A stretch of 64,000 bases of DNA from Neolewinella lacunae (GCF_014349155.1 NZ_JACSIT010000138.1:23926-87925); one strand, 5' to 3'. Shown: positions 50,695 to 58,462, numbered from the stretch's first letter. Notes: generated from the sequence alone by a model not told the origin. Made by a program: numbers and translations.

Positions 50695-51633
50695 CTACCC
50701 CCCCTTCCGCTTCATCACCCCATCCAAAGGAGCCACCGTCGGCTTCACCCGCCGCGCCGTATTGATGAACCATACCCCCGTCAGCAACACCGCCCCGGCC
50801 ACCAGGGTCTGGGTACTGATGGCTTCCTTGTTCAACCAGGCACCGAGCAAAACGGCTACTACGGGATTGACGTAAGTACTCGTCGATGCCTTATCCGGAG
50901 TGACCTTCACCAGCAAATAGTTGAAGGCCGTATAGGCCACCACCGAACCAAAAACCACCAGAAAGGCCCAGGCGAAAAACGAACGCGCCGTCATCTGCCC
51001 CGGGCTCCACCCTGCCCATTCACCGAGGGAGGCACTGAAAATCAACAAGAGCGTCCCGCCCACCAGCATCTGCATGGCGGAGGTGCGAAAGCGGTTCTTG
51101 CCCATATCTAGGCGGGAGGAGATCGTCATACCCAGGCCCCAGCAGAGGAGTCCCGCCAGGATACCGAAGATGCCCTTCCCGCCCCCCCCTTCGCCCAACG
51201 ACGCTGGCTGGTTGATCAGCAGGGCCATGCCGCCAATGCTGATGGCTGCCCCGATGAAGGCGCGCGCAGGCGGACGGTTATCGAGCAATACCCACATCAT
51301 TGTCATCACCACCAGGGGCTGGAAGGAGATCAGCAGGGCCGTCGTGCTGGTGGGTACCCACTGCTGGGCCCACACCACCGCCCCTACGCCAATGGTCAGG
51401 AACAGGAAACCGATGATGCCCGCGTTCTTCCACTGCCGAAGCGTTGGCCGCTCCTTGTCCCCCACGAAAAAAGAGAGCAGGTAAAGAATCGTTCCCGCCG
51501 CCAGGAAGCGGAAGCCCGCCATGCCGAAGACCGGGATGGTCTCAATGGCCCAGTAATTAGCCAGGTAGGTAGAGCCCCAAACCACGTACGTGCAAAAGAA
51601 GGCCCCGATGATGAGCCACTGCTCTTTGTTCAT
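50695..51633 (-). CDS. EamA/DMT-family transporter
   Basis: A 312-residue inner-membrane protein with ten hydrophobic helices in two EamA halves (for example IGAFFCTYVVWGSTYLANYW, FLFLTIGVGAVVWAQQWVP, AFFAWAFLVVFGSVVAYTAF, STYVNPVVAVLLGAWLNKEA). The closing region VAGAVLLTGVWFINTARR is typical of RhaT/YdcZ-like drug and metabolite exporters. The substrate cannot be predicted. It is monocistronic, between the 7-bp repeat array and a divergent OmpH-like gene. Confidence 0.93.
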   Translation of the reverse strand: MNKEQWLIIGAFFCTYVVWGSTYLANYWAIETIPVFGMAGFRFLAAGTILYLLSFFVGDKERPTLRQWKNAGIIGFLFLTIGVGAVVWAQQWVPTSTTALLISFQPLVVMTMMWVLLDNRPPARAFIGAAISIGGMALLINQPASLGEGGGGKGIFGILAGLLCWGLGMTISSRLDMGKNRFRTSAMQMLVGGTLLLIFSASLGEWAGWSPGQMTARSFFAWAFLVVFGSVVAYTAFNYLLVKVTPDKASTSTYVNPVVAVLLGAWLNKEAISTQTLVAGAVLLTGVWFINTARRVKPTVAPLDGVMKRKGG

Positions 51634-51765
51634 GTTGATTAAGTTTGGGTAGAGCGGGCGGCGAAAGTACTTACCGCGGCCCGCATTGTCGTCCCTGGGT
51701 TTGATCCGCCAGCGCTTGAAGAATGAATTAGGGCCAGTTCATCATCCGTTCTTCCAGCGCTAGTC

Positions 51766-51773
51766 TATCTTTG
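51766..51773 (+). promoter_or_regulatory. Candidate -7 box for the OmpH-like gene (TATCTTTG)
   Basis: A perfect TAnnTTTG box 16 bp before the ATG at 51790. Confidence 0.6.
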
Positions 51774-51789
51774 CGCAAAATAACCGACA

Positions 51790-52401
51790 ATGATTCGCTT
51801 TAACAGCATACTTCCCTCCGGACTTTTAGTTGCCTGCGCCTTGATCTTTCTGGGGTGCCAGCCCCAGGATAAGGGGGGGGCCACCGCCACCCCCGCCAGT
51901 GAGAACGCCGGTTCTGGCATGAACATCGTTTTCATTCGCCTTGATAGCCTTCAGACGGGTTACACCGAGCTGGCGGGAGAACTCAAGCGCCTGGAAGACA
52001 ATGCCATGCTGGCCCAGGAAAACATCCAGAAACAAATTGCGGCGCTGGAAAAAGAAGTCCGTGGCCTCCAAAACCAGGTTCAACAGGGCCTCCTGGCCCC
52101 CAACCGCGTCCAGGCCGAACAGCAACGCATCGCCCAGCGGGAACAGCAGATCGCCCAGCAACGCGACCTGGCCCTCGGCAGCATTCAGGAAGACCAGATG
52201 CGCCTCCAGGCCCAGTTTGGCGATAAGGTGAAAGCCATCCTGGAAACCCTGCGCGAAGAGAAAGGCTACGACTATATCCTGAACCAAAGCGGCGGCTCTG
52301 CCGTCCTGGTTGCCGACGACGCCCACGACATCACCGACCTGGTACTGGAGCGCCTCAACGCCAGCCCGGCCACGCCCATGGCCACGGATACCGTACAGTA
52401 A
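51790..52401 (+). CDS. OmpH/Skp-family periplasmic chaperone-like lipoprotein
   Basis: A 203-residue protein. Signal peptide with lipobox LIFLGC (Cys ~23), a short linker, then the Skp layout: a β strand (MNIVFIRLDSLQTGYTELAG), a long charged coiled coil (~50-140; QEQIAALEKEVRGLQNQ-type heptads, LAPNRVQAEQQRIAQREQQ) and a closing strand (GYDYILNQSGGSAVLVADDA). Skp-like proteins hold outer-membrane proteins in the periplasm. Lipidation would tether this one to a membrane. Converges with the GNAT gene three bases away. Confidence 0.92.
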   Translation: MIRFNSILPSGLLVACALIFLGCQPQDKGGATATPASENAGSGMNIVFIRLDSLQTGYTELAGELKRLEDNAMLAQENIQKQIAALEKEVRGLQNQVQQGLLAPNRVQAEQQRIAQREQQIAQQRDLALGSIQEDQMRLQAQFGDKVKAILETLREEKGYDYILNQSGGSAVLVADDAHDITDLVLERLNASPATPMATDTVQ

Positions 52402-52404
52402 GCA

Positions 52405-52842
52405 TCAGAGAAAAAGCTTGCCATTGAGCCAGTTGTTCTCAATGGTCGCTTGCTGGGCAGCGTAAAATTTCAGGGCCTCCGTATTGGTGTCGATGATCTG
52501 CCACTTGAGCAATTTACAACCCTTGCGGCGGCCCTCCTCCAGCAGGGCATCCCACAGTTTCTGGCCCAGACCCTGCCGGCGGTAGCCCGGTTGCAGCACA
52601 AAATCTTCCAGGTAAAGCATGCGCCCTTTCCAGGTACTGTACATAAAAACGTACAGCGCCATGCCCACCACTTTGCCGTCCACTTCGGCCACCAGAGCGT
52701 GAAAAAAGCCTTCCCGGAAGTCGGTTTCGTAGGCCGCCAGGCTAGCCGTAAACTCGGGCAAGGCGTCTACGTAGTTGGCCAGTTCGGCCACCAGCCCGTG
52801 TAGGGCGGGCACGTCAGCGAGGGTTGCGGGGCGGATCTTCAT
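52405..52842 (-). CDS. GNAT-family N-acetyltransferase
   Basis: A 145-residue cytoplasmic enzyme. The GNAT fold is clear: IRPATLADVPALHGLVAELA, LVAEVDGKVVGMALYVFMYS, the motif A region LYLEDFVLQPGYRRQGLGQK, where RRQGLG binds the acetyl-CoA pyrophosphate, and DTNTEALKFYAAQQATIEN. Similarity of layout to spermidine/diamine acetyltransferases (SAT-like) is noted, but the substrate is not certain. It converges on the OmpH-like gene with 3 bp between stops; no terminator is seen there. Confidence 0.93.
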   Translation of the reverse strand: MKIRPATLADVPALHGLVAELANYVDALPEFTASLAAYETDFREGFFHALVAEVDGKVVGMALYVFMYSTWKGRMLYLEDFVLQPGYRRQGLGQKLWDALLEEGRRKGCKLLKWQIIDTNTEALKFYAAQQATIENNWLNGKLFL

Positions 52843-52925
52843 AGTAAAGGAATAAAGGAGTAAAGGAGTAAAAGGGAGCCGTTCGCTACTAATCTATGAA
52901 CTACTGAACTATGAACCAGATCAGG

Positions 52926-52941
52926 GCGCGGCCGCAGGTGC
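52926..52941 (-). repeat. Dispersed 16-bp motif, GCACCTGCGGCCGCGC
   Basis: Exact intergenic copy, variable base G, 10 bp past a TGAACTA unit, echoing the association at 27555-27638. Confidence 0.9.
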
Positions 52942-53028
52942 AAAGTTAGGGACTAATGAGCGGGGCATGCCCACGGTGGGGACGCAGGTTTTGCAACCAC
53001 TGCTTTTGCCTGCTGCGCAGACTTTTTT

Positions 53029-53058
53029 GAACCACTAAGAACACGAAGAGGGACTAAG
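53029..53058 (+). repeat. Dispersed intergenic repeat AACCACTAAG family, copy 3
   Basis: It starts GAACCACTAAGAACACGAAG and ends GGGACTAAG, and differs from the copy at 1718-1747 at only a couple of bases. Confidence 0.8.
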
Positions 53059-53287
53059 CGAGAAATCGACCAGGGCAAACGAGACGAGAAAGAAATCCTA
53101 CCCCAAAAACCACACCTAATGAAAGGATGATCCAACCTCCCCGACCCTGGAGGGGTCGCTTGGGCAGCGTCGGGTACAACCCGACGTTTTCGATAAAAAT
53201 CAACCAGGCGCCTATCTCTTGCGGCAGCCTATTAACTGCGCTGCTGCCTACAGCGGTCAAGCATTCCCCCGGTCTCGTGCGGTAGCT

Positions 53288-53327
53288 CATTCACACATTC
53301 ACGCATTCACGCATTCGCGCATTCACT
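53288..53327. repeat. 8-bp tandem repeat CATTCACG, five units
   Basis: Units CATTCACA, CATTCACG, CATTCACG, CATTCGCG, CATTCACT. The last base overlaps a TACCTTAG box (53327-53334) upstream of the DUF5691 gene, so unit number could alter promoter spacing (inference). Confidence 0.85.
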
Positions 53328-53357
53328 ACCTTAGCCCCTGTTCCACCACCCCCTCCC

Positions 53358-54833
53358 ATCCACCAGCAACTGCTCGCACAACTGACCCTCGGCACCGCCC
53401 GCCAGCCCCTCAGCGCCGAAGTGCGGGAGTGGCTCAGTCTGCGCGATGCGGTAGACCCCGCGGCTGACGACGCAGAGCAGCTCCTGGCCGCCTGGTGCAT
53501 CGTGGAGCGGCTGGCCCGCCTGGAAGCCCGGCCAGGAAGCCTCTCCGCGCTGGGTTCTCCTGGCCCGGAAGAGCGCAATCCTCCCCCACCCCGGGTGGCG
53601 CGCGGACTGCAACTCATTCTGGAGGGTACTTATCCGGAAGTGTTGCCCGAAGCGATGCAGTGGCTGGAAGAAAAGCAGTGGTACGTCCCCCCGGCCCTCT
53701 TGCCGGCGTTGCTGGCCCGGGCGGCGGCGCTGGCGGAAAGTCAACCAGATTTTGCCGATGCCCTTCTGCGGGCGGGCGGGGCGCGGGCGGCTTGGCTCTG
53801 TGGGATCAACCCGGCCTGGGAGCAATTGTCGGTTGACTTTCCCTACTCCACCGCCTGGGAGCGCGCCGTCACTCCCGCCCAACGCGCGAGTGTACTACTA
53901 AGCTGGCGGCGACGCGACCCGGTTGCCGCCCGCACCGCCCTGACAGCCATGTGGGCGGGGCAGTCCCCAAAAAACCAGGAAAGCCTGGTTCGCACGCTGG
54001 CCGTAGGACTTTCGGCTGCCGATCACCCTTGGCTCCGGACCCAACTCGCTGCCCCGCGTAAGGGCGTCCGCCGGGAAATTCTCCAGCTCCTGGCGCAGTC
54101 CGAAGAAGCCCAGGCCATTGATGACTTACTGACCCTCGCTAGTTTTGCGGTGGCGGAGGATGGTCGGCTGCGCGAGGTAGCTACGGACCCGGCCGCCCAG
54201 GAAGTATTGGCGCGCTACGGAGGTTTGCGCGACCGCGAGAGCCTGGCTGCTTTCCTCCTGTCCACCCTACCGCCCCGGCTGTTGCCCGATCTGGTGGGGA
54301 AATCACCCCCGGCCTTCTGGGGCACCCTCAACCCGGCCCAGTTGAAACTCGTCGCCAGCACTTTACTGCGCAGCGGGACGGACGAAAAGCGCGAAGACTT
54401 CCTGCGCTTTGCCGTCGGCATCGACACGGCCCGCCTGCCCCTGGAACAAACCGTAAGTTTGGCGCAGGTCCTGTCCGCCGGGCACTTCGAGAAGCTGGTG
54501 CACGACTGGCTGGACCAGGAAAAGAACGTCCTGGCATTCGGGGGGTTGCCTCGCTTGCTGTTGCTGGCGCGCACAACGCCGTGGTCGGAACGCATCAGCA
54601 AGGCTTTTGTCCTGCAACTCGTCAGTGCCCTGCGCGACGCGCGCGACTTGCCACCGCAGTTGCAAAAAGACCTGCTGGCCCACTGGAATTTGGCTGCGCC
54701 GCTGCTTCACCCCCGCTTATTTCCCTGGCTGCGCACCCAGCTCAACACCATTACGGAGCGGGCCGATGGTTTTGGGAAGGCGGCTACGCGCACCCTCCAG
54801 TTGGTCGGTTTTCGGGCGGCTTTGCGGGAGTGA
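53358..54833 (+). CDS. DUF5691 family protein
   Basis: A 491-residue, Leu/Ala/Arg-rich all-helical protein, HEAT-like in look, matching from memory the DUF5691 family; it is probably cytoplasmic. The family-like opening LTLGTARQPLSAEVREWLSL lies upstream of the first GTG (53421). No ATG, GTG or TTG is found between the in-frame stop at 53283 and that GTG, so I place the start at ATC 53358; CTG 53370 is the alternative. Helical repeats run through the protein (LQLILEGTYPEVLPEAMQWL, RREILQLLAQSEEAQAIDDL). DUF5691 genes commonly neighbour SWIM-zinc-finger and MoxR genes; none is here. Confidence 0.85.
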   Translation: MHQQLLAQLTLGTARQPLSAEVREWLSLRDAVDPAADDAEQLLAAWCIVERLARLEARPGSLSALGSPGPEERNPPPPRVARGLQLILEGTYPEVLPEAMQWLEEKQWYVPPALLPALLARAAALAESQPDFADALLRAGGARAAWLCGINPAWEQLSVDFPYSTAWERAVTPAQRASVLLSWRRRDPVAARTALTAMWAGQSPKNQESLVRTLAVGLSAADHPWLRTQLAAPRKGVRREILQLLAQSEEAQAIDDLLTLASFAVAEDGRLREVATDPAAQEVLARYGGLRDRESLAAFLLSTLPPRLLPDLVGKSPPAFWGTLNPAQLKLVASTLLRSGTDEKREDFLRFAVGIDTARLPLEQTVSLAQVLSAGHFEKLVHDWLDQEKNVLAFGGLPRLLLLARTTPWSERISKAFVLQLVSALRDARDLPPQLQKDLLAHWNLAAPLLHPRLFPWLRTQLNTITERADGFGKAATRTLQLVGFRAALRE

Positions 54834-55047
54834 TGAGCTTTACGGGGACTGGGGGAGTCTTATCTCAATGTACTACACTCTGCTATTGACTTTTTGCCGG
54901 AGAACACCTACCTTTGCGTGAGGAAGAGTTAAAAACCCTAGCAAGGTGGGACGGTTTACGATCATCTGTAAGCTATCCTAAACGTGCTGTGTGTTCGTCG
55001 CCCCTAGGTTGCTTCCTTTTCCTAATTGATGGGGTGATTTAGGTAAG

Positions 55048-55074
55048 TTTCCGGGCAGCTTTGCGGGAGTGATG
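55048..55074 (+). repeat. 27-bp near-copy of the DUF5691 gene's 3' end
   Basis: It matches 54809-54835 at 25 of 27 bases, including the stop codon TGA and GGCTTTGCGGGAG-type core, 239 bp downstream. Confidence 0.8.
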
Positions 55075-55131
55075 GGGTTCGTTGACTCACCCTGCTCTCC
55101 CCCGTTGGGGGTTGGGGGGCGTCCTTACCCT

Positions 55132-55147
55132 GCACCTGCGACCGCGC
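55132..55147 (+). repeat. Dispersed 16-bp motif, GCACCTGCGACCGCGC
   Basis: Exact intergenic copy, variable base A, upstream of trhO. Confidence 0.9.
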
Positions 55148-55222
55148 CCAAGTACGCCTCCTGCGCCTGATAGTACCCAAACCCTGGCACCGAAAATGCC
55201 TTCAGAGCTCCCTCGTTTGCCG

Positions 55223-55230
55223 TATCTTTG
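55223..55230 (+). promoter_or_regulatory. Candidate -7 box for trhO (TATCTTTG)
   Basis: A perfect TAnnTTTG box, 40 bp before the ATG at 55271. Confidence 0.6.
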
Positions 55231-55270
55231 CGGGAAATTTCCACTTATCCTTACTTACGTCGTCCGTCTT

Positions 55271-56326
55271 ATGGCCCGTCGCCGTCAACTCCGCAACCTA
55301 CTAAACGAAGAACAGCTACGCGCCCGCCTCAGCGCCGAGATGGAACCCCGCGTAACCTTCTCTTTCTACCGCTATGCGCAAATTGCCGATCCGCAGGCTT
55401 TCCGCGACGACTGCTACGCCGCCTGGGAATCCCTCGGCGTGCTGGGCCGTGTTTACATTGCCCACGAAGGGATCAACGGGCAGGTGTCCGTGCCGAGCTC
55501 CAACTTTCCGGCCTATCGCGATGCCCTTTACGCAGTGGATTTTATGGACGGGATGCGGCTCAACATTGCCATTGAGGCCGATGCGCCCTCTTTCCTGAAG
55601 CTGAAAATCAAGGTCCGGCCCAAGATTGTGGCCGATGGCCTCAACGACGCCACTTTCGACGTGACCAAGCGCGGCCGCCACCTGAGTGCACCGGAAGTGA
55701 ACGCCTTGCTGGAACAGGAAGGCACCATTGTGGTCGATATGCGCAACCACTACGAGAGCGAGGTGGGCTATTTTGAAGGCGCGATCCGGCCCGACATCGA
55801 CAATTTCCGCGACCTGTTGCCCGCCGTCGAAGAAATGCTGACCGACCACCGGGAGGCCAACATCGTGATGTACTGCACGGGCGGCATCCGCTGCGAAAAG
55901 GCCAGTGCGTACTACCTCCACCGGGGTTTCCCGAACGTAGCGATGGTCGATGGAGGCATCATCGATTACGCCCGGCAGTGCGCCGCCCTGGGCATCGAAT
56001 CAAAATACCTGGGCAAAAATTTTGTCTTTGACGAGCGCCGGGGCGAACGCATCACGGAGCACATCGTCAGCCACTGCCACCAGTGTGGTACGCCTACCGA
56101 CCGGCAGATCGACTGCGCCAACGTGGCTTGCCACCTGCTTTTTGTCCAGTGCCCCACTTGCGCGGCGGAATACAATGATTGCTGCTCCACGGAATGCCGC
56201 GATTTCCACGCCCTACCCACCGAGGAAAAGGCCCAGCAGCGGACCGAGCGGGTGTTCAACGGACAGAAGTACGGCAAGGCTATGCGGGCGTCTTTGTTGG
56301 AGAAGGGGGTGGCCAGGTTGGAATAA
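55271..56326 (+). CDS. trhO: tRNA uridine(34) hydroxylase TrhO (rhodanese-like)
   Basis: A 351-residue enzyme that hydroxylates U34 of tRNAs in the first step of prephenate-independent ho5U formation. Start at 55271 (MARRRQLRNLLNEEQLRARL). The N-terminal acylphosphatase-like domain (FYRYAQIADPQAFRDDCYA, HEGINGQVSVP) is followed by a rhodanese domain (VVDMRNHYESEVGYFEGAI) with the catalytic Cys in MYCTGGIRCEKA (~201). A C-terminal zinc-finger-like region has several Cys/His (SHCHQCGTP, CANVACHLLFVQCPTC, CCSTECRDFH), as in the longer TrhO forms. The upstream frame is open but low-complexity. Confidence 0.95.
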   Translation: MARRRQLRNLLNEEQLRARLSAEMEPRVTFSFYRYAQIADPQAFRDDCYAAWESLGVLGRVYIAHEGINGQVSVPSSNFPAYRDALYAVDFMDGMRLNIAIEADAPSFLKLKIKVRPKIVADGLNDATFDVTKRGRHLSAPEVNALLEQEGTIVVDMRNHYESEVGYFEGAIRPDIDNFRDLLPAVEEMLTDHREANIVMYCTGGIRCEKASAYYLHRGFPNVAMVDGGIIDYARQCAALGIESKYLGKNFVFDERRGERITEHIVSHCHQCGTPTDRQIDCANVACHLLFVQCPTCAAEYNDCCSTECRDFHALPTEEKAQQRTERVFNGQKYGKAMRASLLEKGVARLE

Positions 56327-56467
56327 AAGGGGGAAGGGAGTGACGTGTCTCCCATTGCTGGGCCAAAGACATCTCCAAAGCGAAATCCGGCTGCGGCATG
56401 AGCCGGGAAAAGCGTACCCACGCAGAAAAAGCCCTTTGCCGGTGTACGCTGGTTGCGTGGATTGTTC

Positions 56468-56475
56468 TATCTTTC
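56468..56475 (+). promoter_or_regulatory. Candidate -7 box for the subtilisin gene (TATCTTTC)
   Basis: TAnnTTTG with a changed last base, ending 7 bp before the ATG at 56483. Confidence 0.45.
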
Positions 56476-56482
56476 CCGTCGT

Positions 56483-58462
56483 ATGAGCCAAATCAAGATC
56501 CCCTCCGAGAACGGTAACCTTTTGCTGACCAAATCGACCAAGCTGGTCGGGATAAAAAAGCACGTAGAAGGCGCGGAGCTGGACGCCGTAGAAAGCAACG
56601 TGATGCCCAACCTGGGGGGCTTTGAAGTGGTGACGCTCAACCCCGCCGAAGACGTTGATGAAGCCTTGGATCAGGTGCGGGCCCGCGAAGATGTGGCCAT
56701 CGGTACCCACGTGTACTTCGCGGAAGGCGACAACCGCCCGGTCATTGCCACGGGCATCATCTACTGTGAGATGGCCGAAGGGGTGGGCAAGGAAGAGCGG
56801 CAGGTCGTTTTAGACGCTTTTGCGCTGGAAATCCTGGAAGACCGCGAAGACGGCACCATTGTCTGCAAGGTGACCGAGCGCAGTCCCAACCCGCTTAAGG
56901 TCGCCGCTGCCCTCACGAAACTCAGCATGGTACAAAAAGCCTACCCGGATTTGGACGTACCGTTGGACCAGTACTTCATGGAGCCGCGGGACGGGCTGCT
57001 GCCCAACGCCTGGCACCTGGAGAACACGGGGCGGGTGAGTGACGTGCCCAATTTCCCCCTCAAGCCCGGCGCGGATGCCAAGGTGCGGGCCGCCTGGCGC
57101 CGCATGGGCAACCTCGGTTCCAGCAACGTGGTGGTGGCCGTTATTGACAACGGCTTTGACTTAAACCACCCCGACCTGCGGGGCAAGGTGGTTGCCCCGC
57201 TCAACATTGCCAGCGGGGGCAATGACATCCCGGCCGGCAGTGGCCACGGCGACCACGCCACCCCTTGCGCCAGCGTAGCCGTGGCTTCCGCGAATGGCAG
57301 TGGCCTGGTGGGGGCCGCCCCGATGGCCCGTCTGATGCCTTTGCACGGACTGACCTATTCCAAATTCCTGACCGAGCGCATGTTTACCCACTGCATCCGC
57401 AACGGCGCCGACGTTATATCCTGCAGCTGGGGGACGATCGACCCGCGCTACCGACCGGGCTCGGAACACGAACGCGCCATCCGGCAGGCCCTCACCTCGG
57501 GCCGCAACGGGAAGGGCTGTGTGGTCGTCTTCGCCTCTGGCAACGAAGGGCGGGAATACATCAATTACTACGCTGCCATCCCCGGTGTCATTGGGGTGGG
57601 GGCCAGCACGAGTTCCGACACCCACGCCAGCTATTCCAACCGGGGCCAGGGGCTTAGTGTGGTAGCTCCTTCCGACGGGGGCTGGCCCATCATCGCCGCC
57701 CGCGCCAGCTGGGACCAGGGCAACCCCGGCATGCCCGTCAATAAGCGCTACTACGTCGATGGGGTCGACCGCGGCCCATTCTACAAGCATTTCGGGGGAA
57801 CCAGCTCAGCTACCCCGCTGGTGGCTGGCGTATGCGCCCTGATCCTTTCCGCCAACCCCGACCTGACCAGCGCGCAGGTGAAGTCCATCCTGGAAAGTAC
57901 GGCCGATAAGATTGGCAATGCCTGGGATTACGACAGCCGCGGCTATTCTACCAAATATGGCTTTGGGCGGGTGAATGCCGACCGCGCCGTAGCCGAAGCA
58001 CTTCGACTCCGCAGTATAGGCACCACGCAACCCACGCAGCCCACTGCGCCTACCCCACCGGTGGTTACCGTACCGACCCAGCCTACCCGGCCACCAGTCA
58101 ACACGACGCCCACGACACCCACTGCTCCTACAACCCCCACGGCACCTGCGACCGCGCCCAGTACCCCACCCGTCTCGGGCACGAACCTCTACCGCTTCAG
58201 CGTGCAAGGCATCGGCACGGCGGGCTTTGGCCTGCAGGTCTCCGTCAATAACGAATTTGCCCTGGTGCTGCGCGAAGTCGAGGAGCTGGAACGCAAATAC
58301 CGCCTGCCGGTGATCGTGCACATCAGTACGCTGAACGGGCGCACCGCCTTCCGCATCATGATGGGCCCCTTCGCTACGCAAGCCGAAGCCAATACCGCCA
58401 AAAGCAAGATGGTGTCTATGGGCGCGGCAGAGCCGTGGTTGCGGGCTTTAAGTGGAGTGTAG
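56483..58462 (+). CDS. Subtilisin-like (S8) serine protease without signal peptide
   Basis: A 659-residue protein. Start at 56483 (MSQIKIPSENGNLLLTKSTK), giving no signal peptide or membrane helix. Residues 1-175 form an α/β N-terminal domain, perhaps a propeptide. The S8 domain follows with Asp in VIDNGFDLNHPDL (~221), His in SGHGDHATPC (~254) and Ser in GTSSATPLVAG (~441); FASGNEG carries the oxyanion Asn. A Thr/Pro-rich linker (~515-570) includes APATAP from a 16-bp motif copy, then a SPOR-like end (YRFSVQGIGTAGFGLQV, FRIMMGPFATQAEANTAKSK). Where it acts is unclear, because a SPOR domain suggests peptidoglycan but no export signal is seen. Confidence 0.92.
   Translation: MSQIKIPSENGNLLLTKSTKLVGIKKHVEGAELDAVESNVMPNLGGFEVVTLNPAEDVDEALDQVRAREDVAIGTHVYFAEGDNRPVIATGIIYCEMAEGVGKEERQVVLDAFALEILEDREDGTIVCKVTERSPNPLKVAAALTKLSMVQKAYPDLDVPLDQYFMEPRDGLLPNAWHLENTGRVSDVPNFPLKPGADAKVRAAWRRMGNLGSSNVVVAVIDNGFDLNHPDLRGKVVAPLNIASGGNDIPAGSGHGDHATPCASVAVASANGSGLVGAAPMARLMPLHGLTYSKFLTERMFTHCIRNGADVISCSWGTIDPRYRPGSEHERAIRQALTSGRNGKGCVVVFASGNEGREYINYYAAIPGVIGVGASTSSDTHASYSNRGQGLSVVAPSDGGWPIIAARASWDQGNPGMPVNKRYYVDGVDRGPFYKHFGGTSSATPLVAGVCALILSANPDLTSAQVKSILESTADKIGNAWDYDSRGYSTKYGFGRVNADRAVAEALRLRSIGTTQPTQPTAPTPPVVTVPTQPTRPPVNTTPTTPTAPTTPTAPATAPSTPPVSGTNLYRFSVQGIGTAGFGLQVSVNNEFALVLREVEELERKYRLPVIVHISTLNGRTAFRIMMGPFATQAEANTAKSKMVSMGAAEPWLRALSGV
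58142..58157 (+). repeat. Dispersed 16-bp motif, GCACCTGCGACCGCGC
   Basis: Exact copy, variable base A, in the protease linker, encoding APATAP among Thr-Pro repeats. Confidence 0.9.

Larger units (their letters stand above)
52843..53357. other. Repeat-rich gap upstream of the DUF5691 gene
   Basis: 515 bp without a gene. It holds an AAAGGAGT run (52849-52873), single TGAACTA units (52893-52915), the 16-bp motif (52926), the AACCACTAAG repeat (53029-53058), an 8-bp tandem array (53288-53327) and a TACCTTAG box overlapping the end of that array (53327-53334). Confidence 0.7.
54834..55270. other. Gap between the DUF5691 gene and trhO
   Basis: 437 bp. A TACCTTTG box at 54909-54916 has no gene close behind it. 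A 27-bp near-copy of the DUF5691 3' end (54809-54835) recurs at 55048-55074. Also present are the 16-bp motif (55132) and the trhO promoter box (55223). No RNA gene is recognised, although 54917-55040 could be transcribed. Confidence 0.6.
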
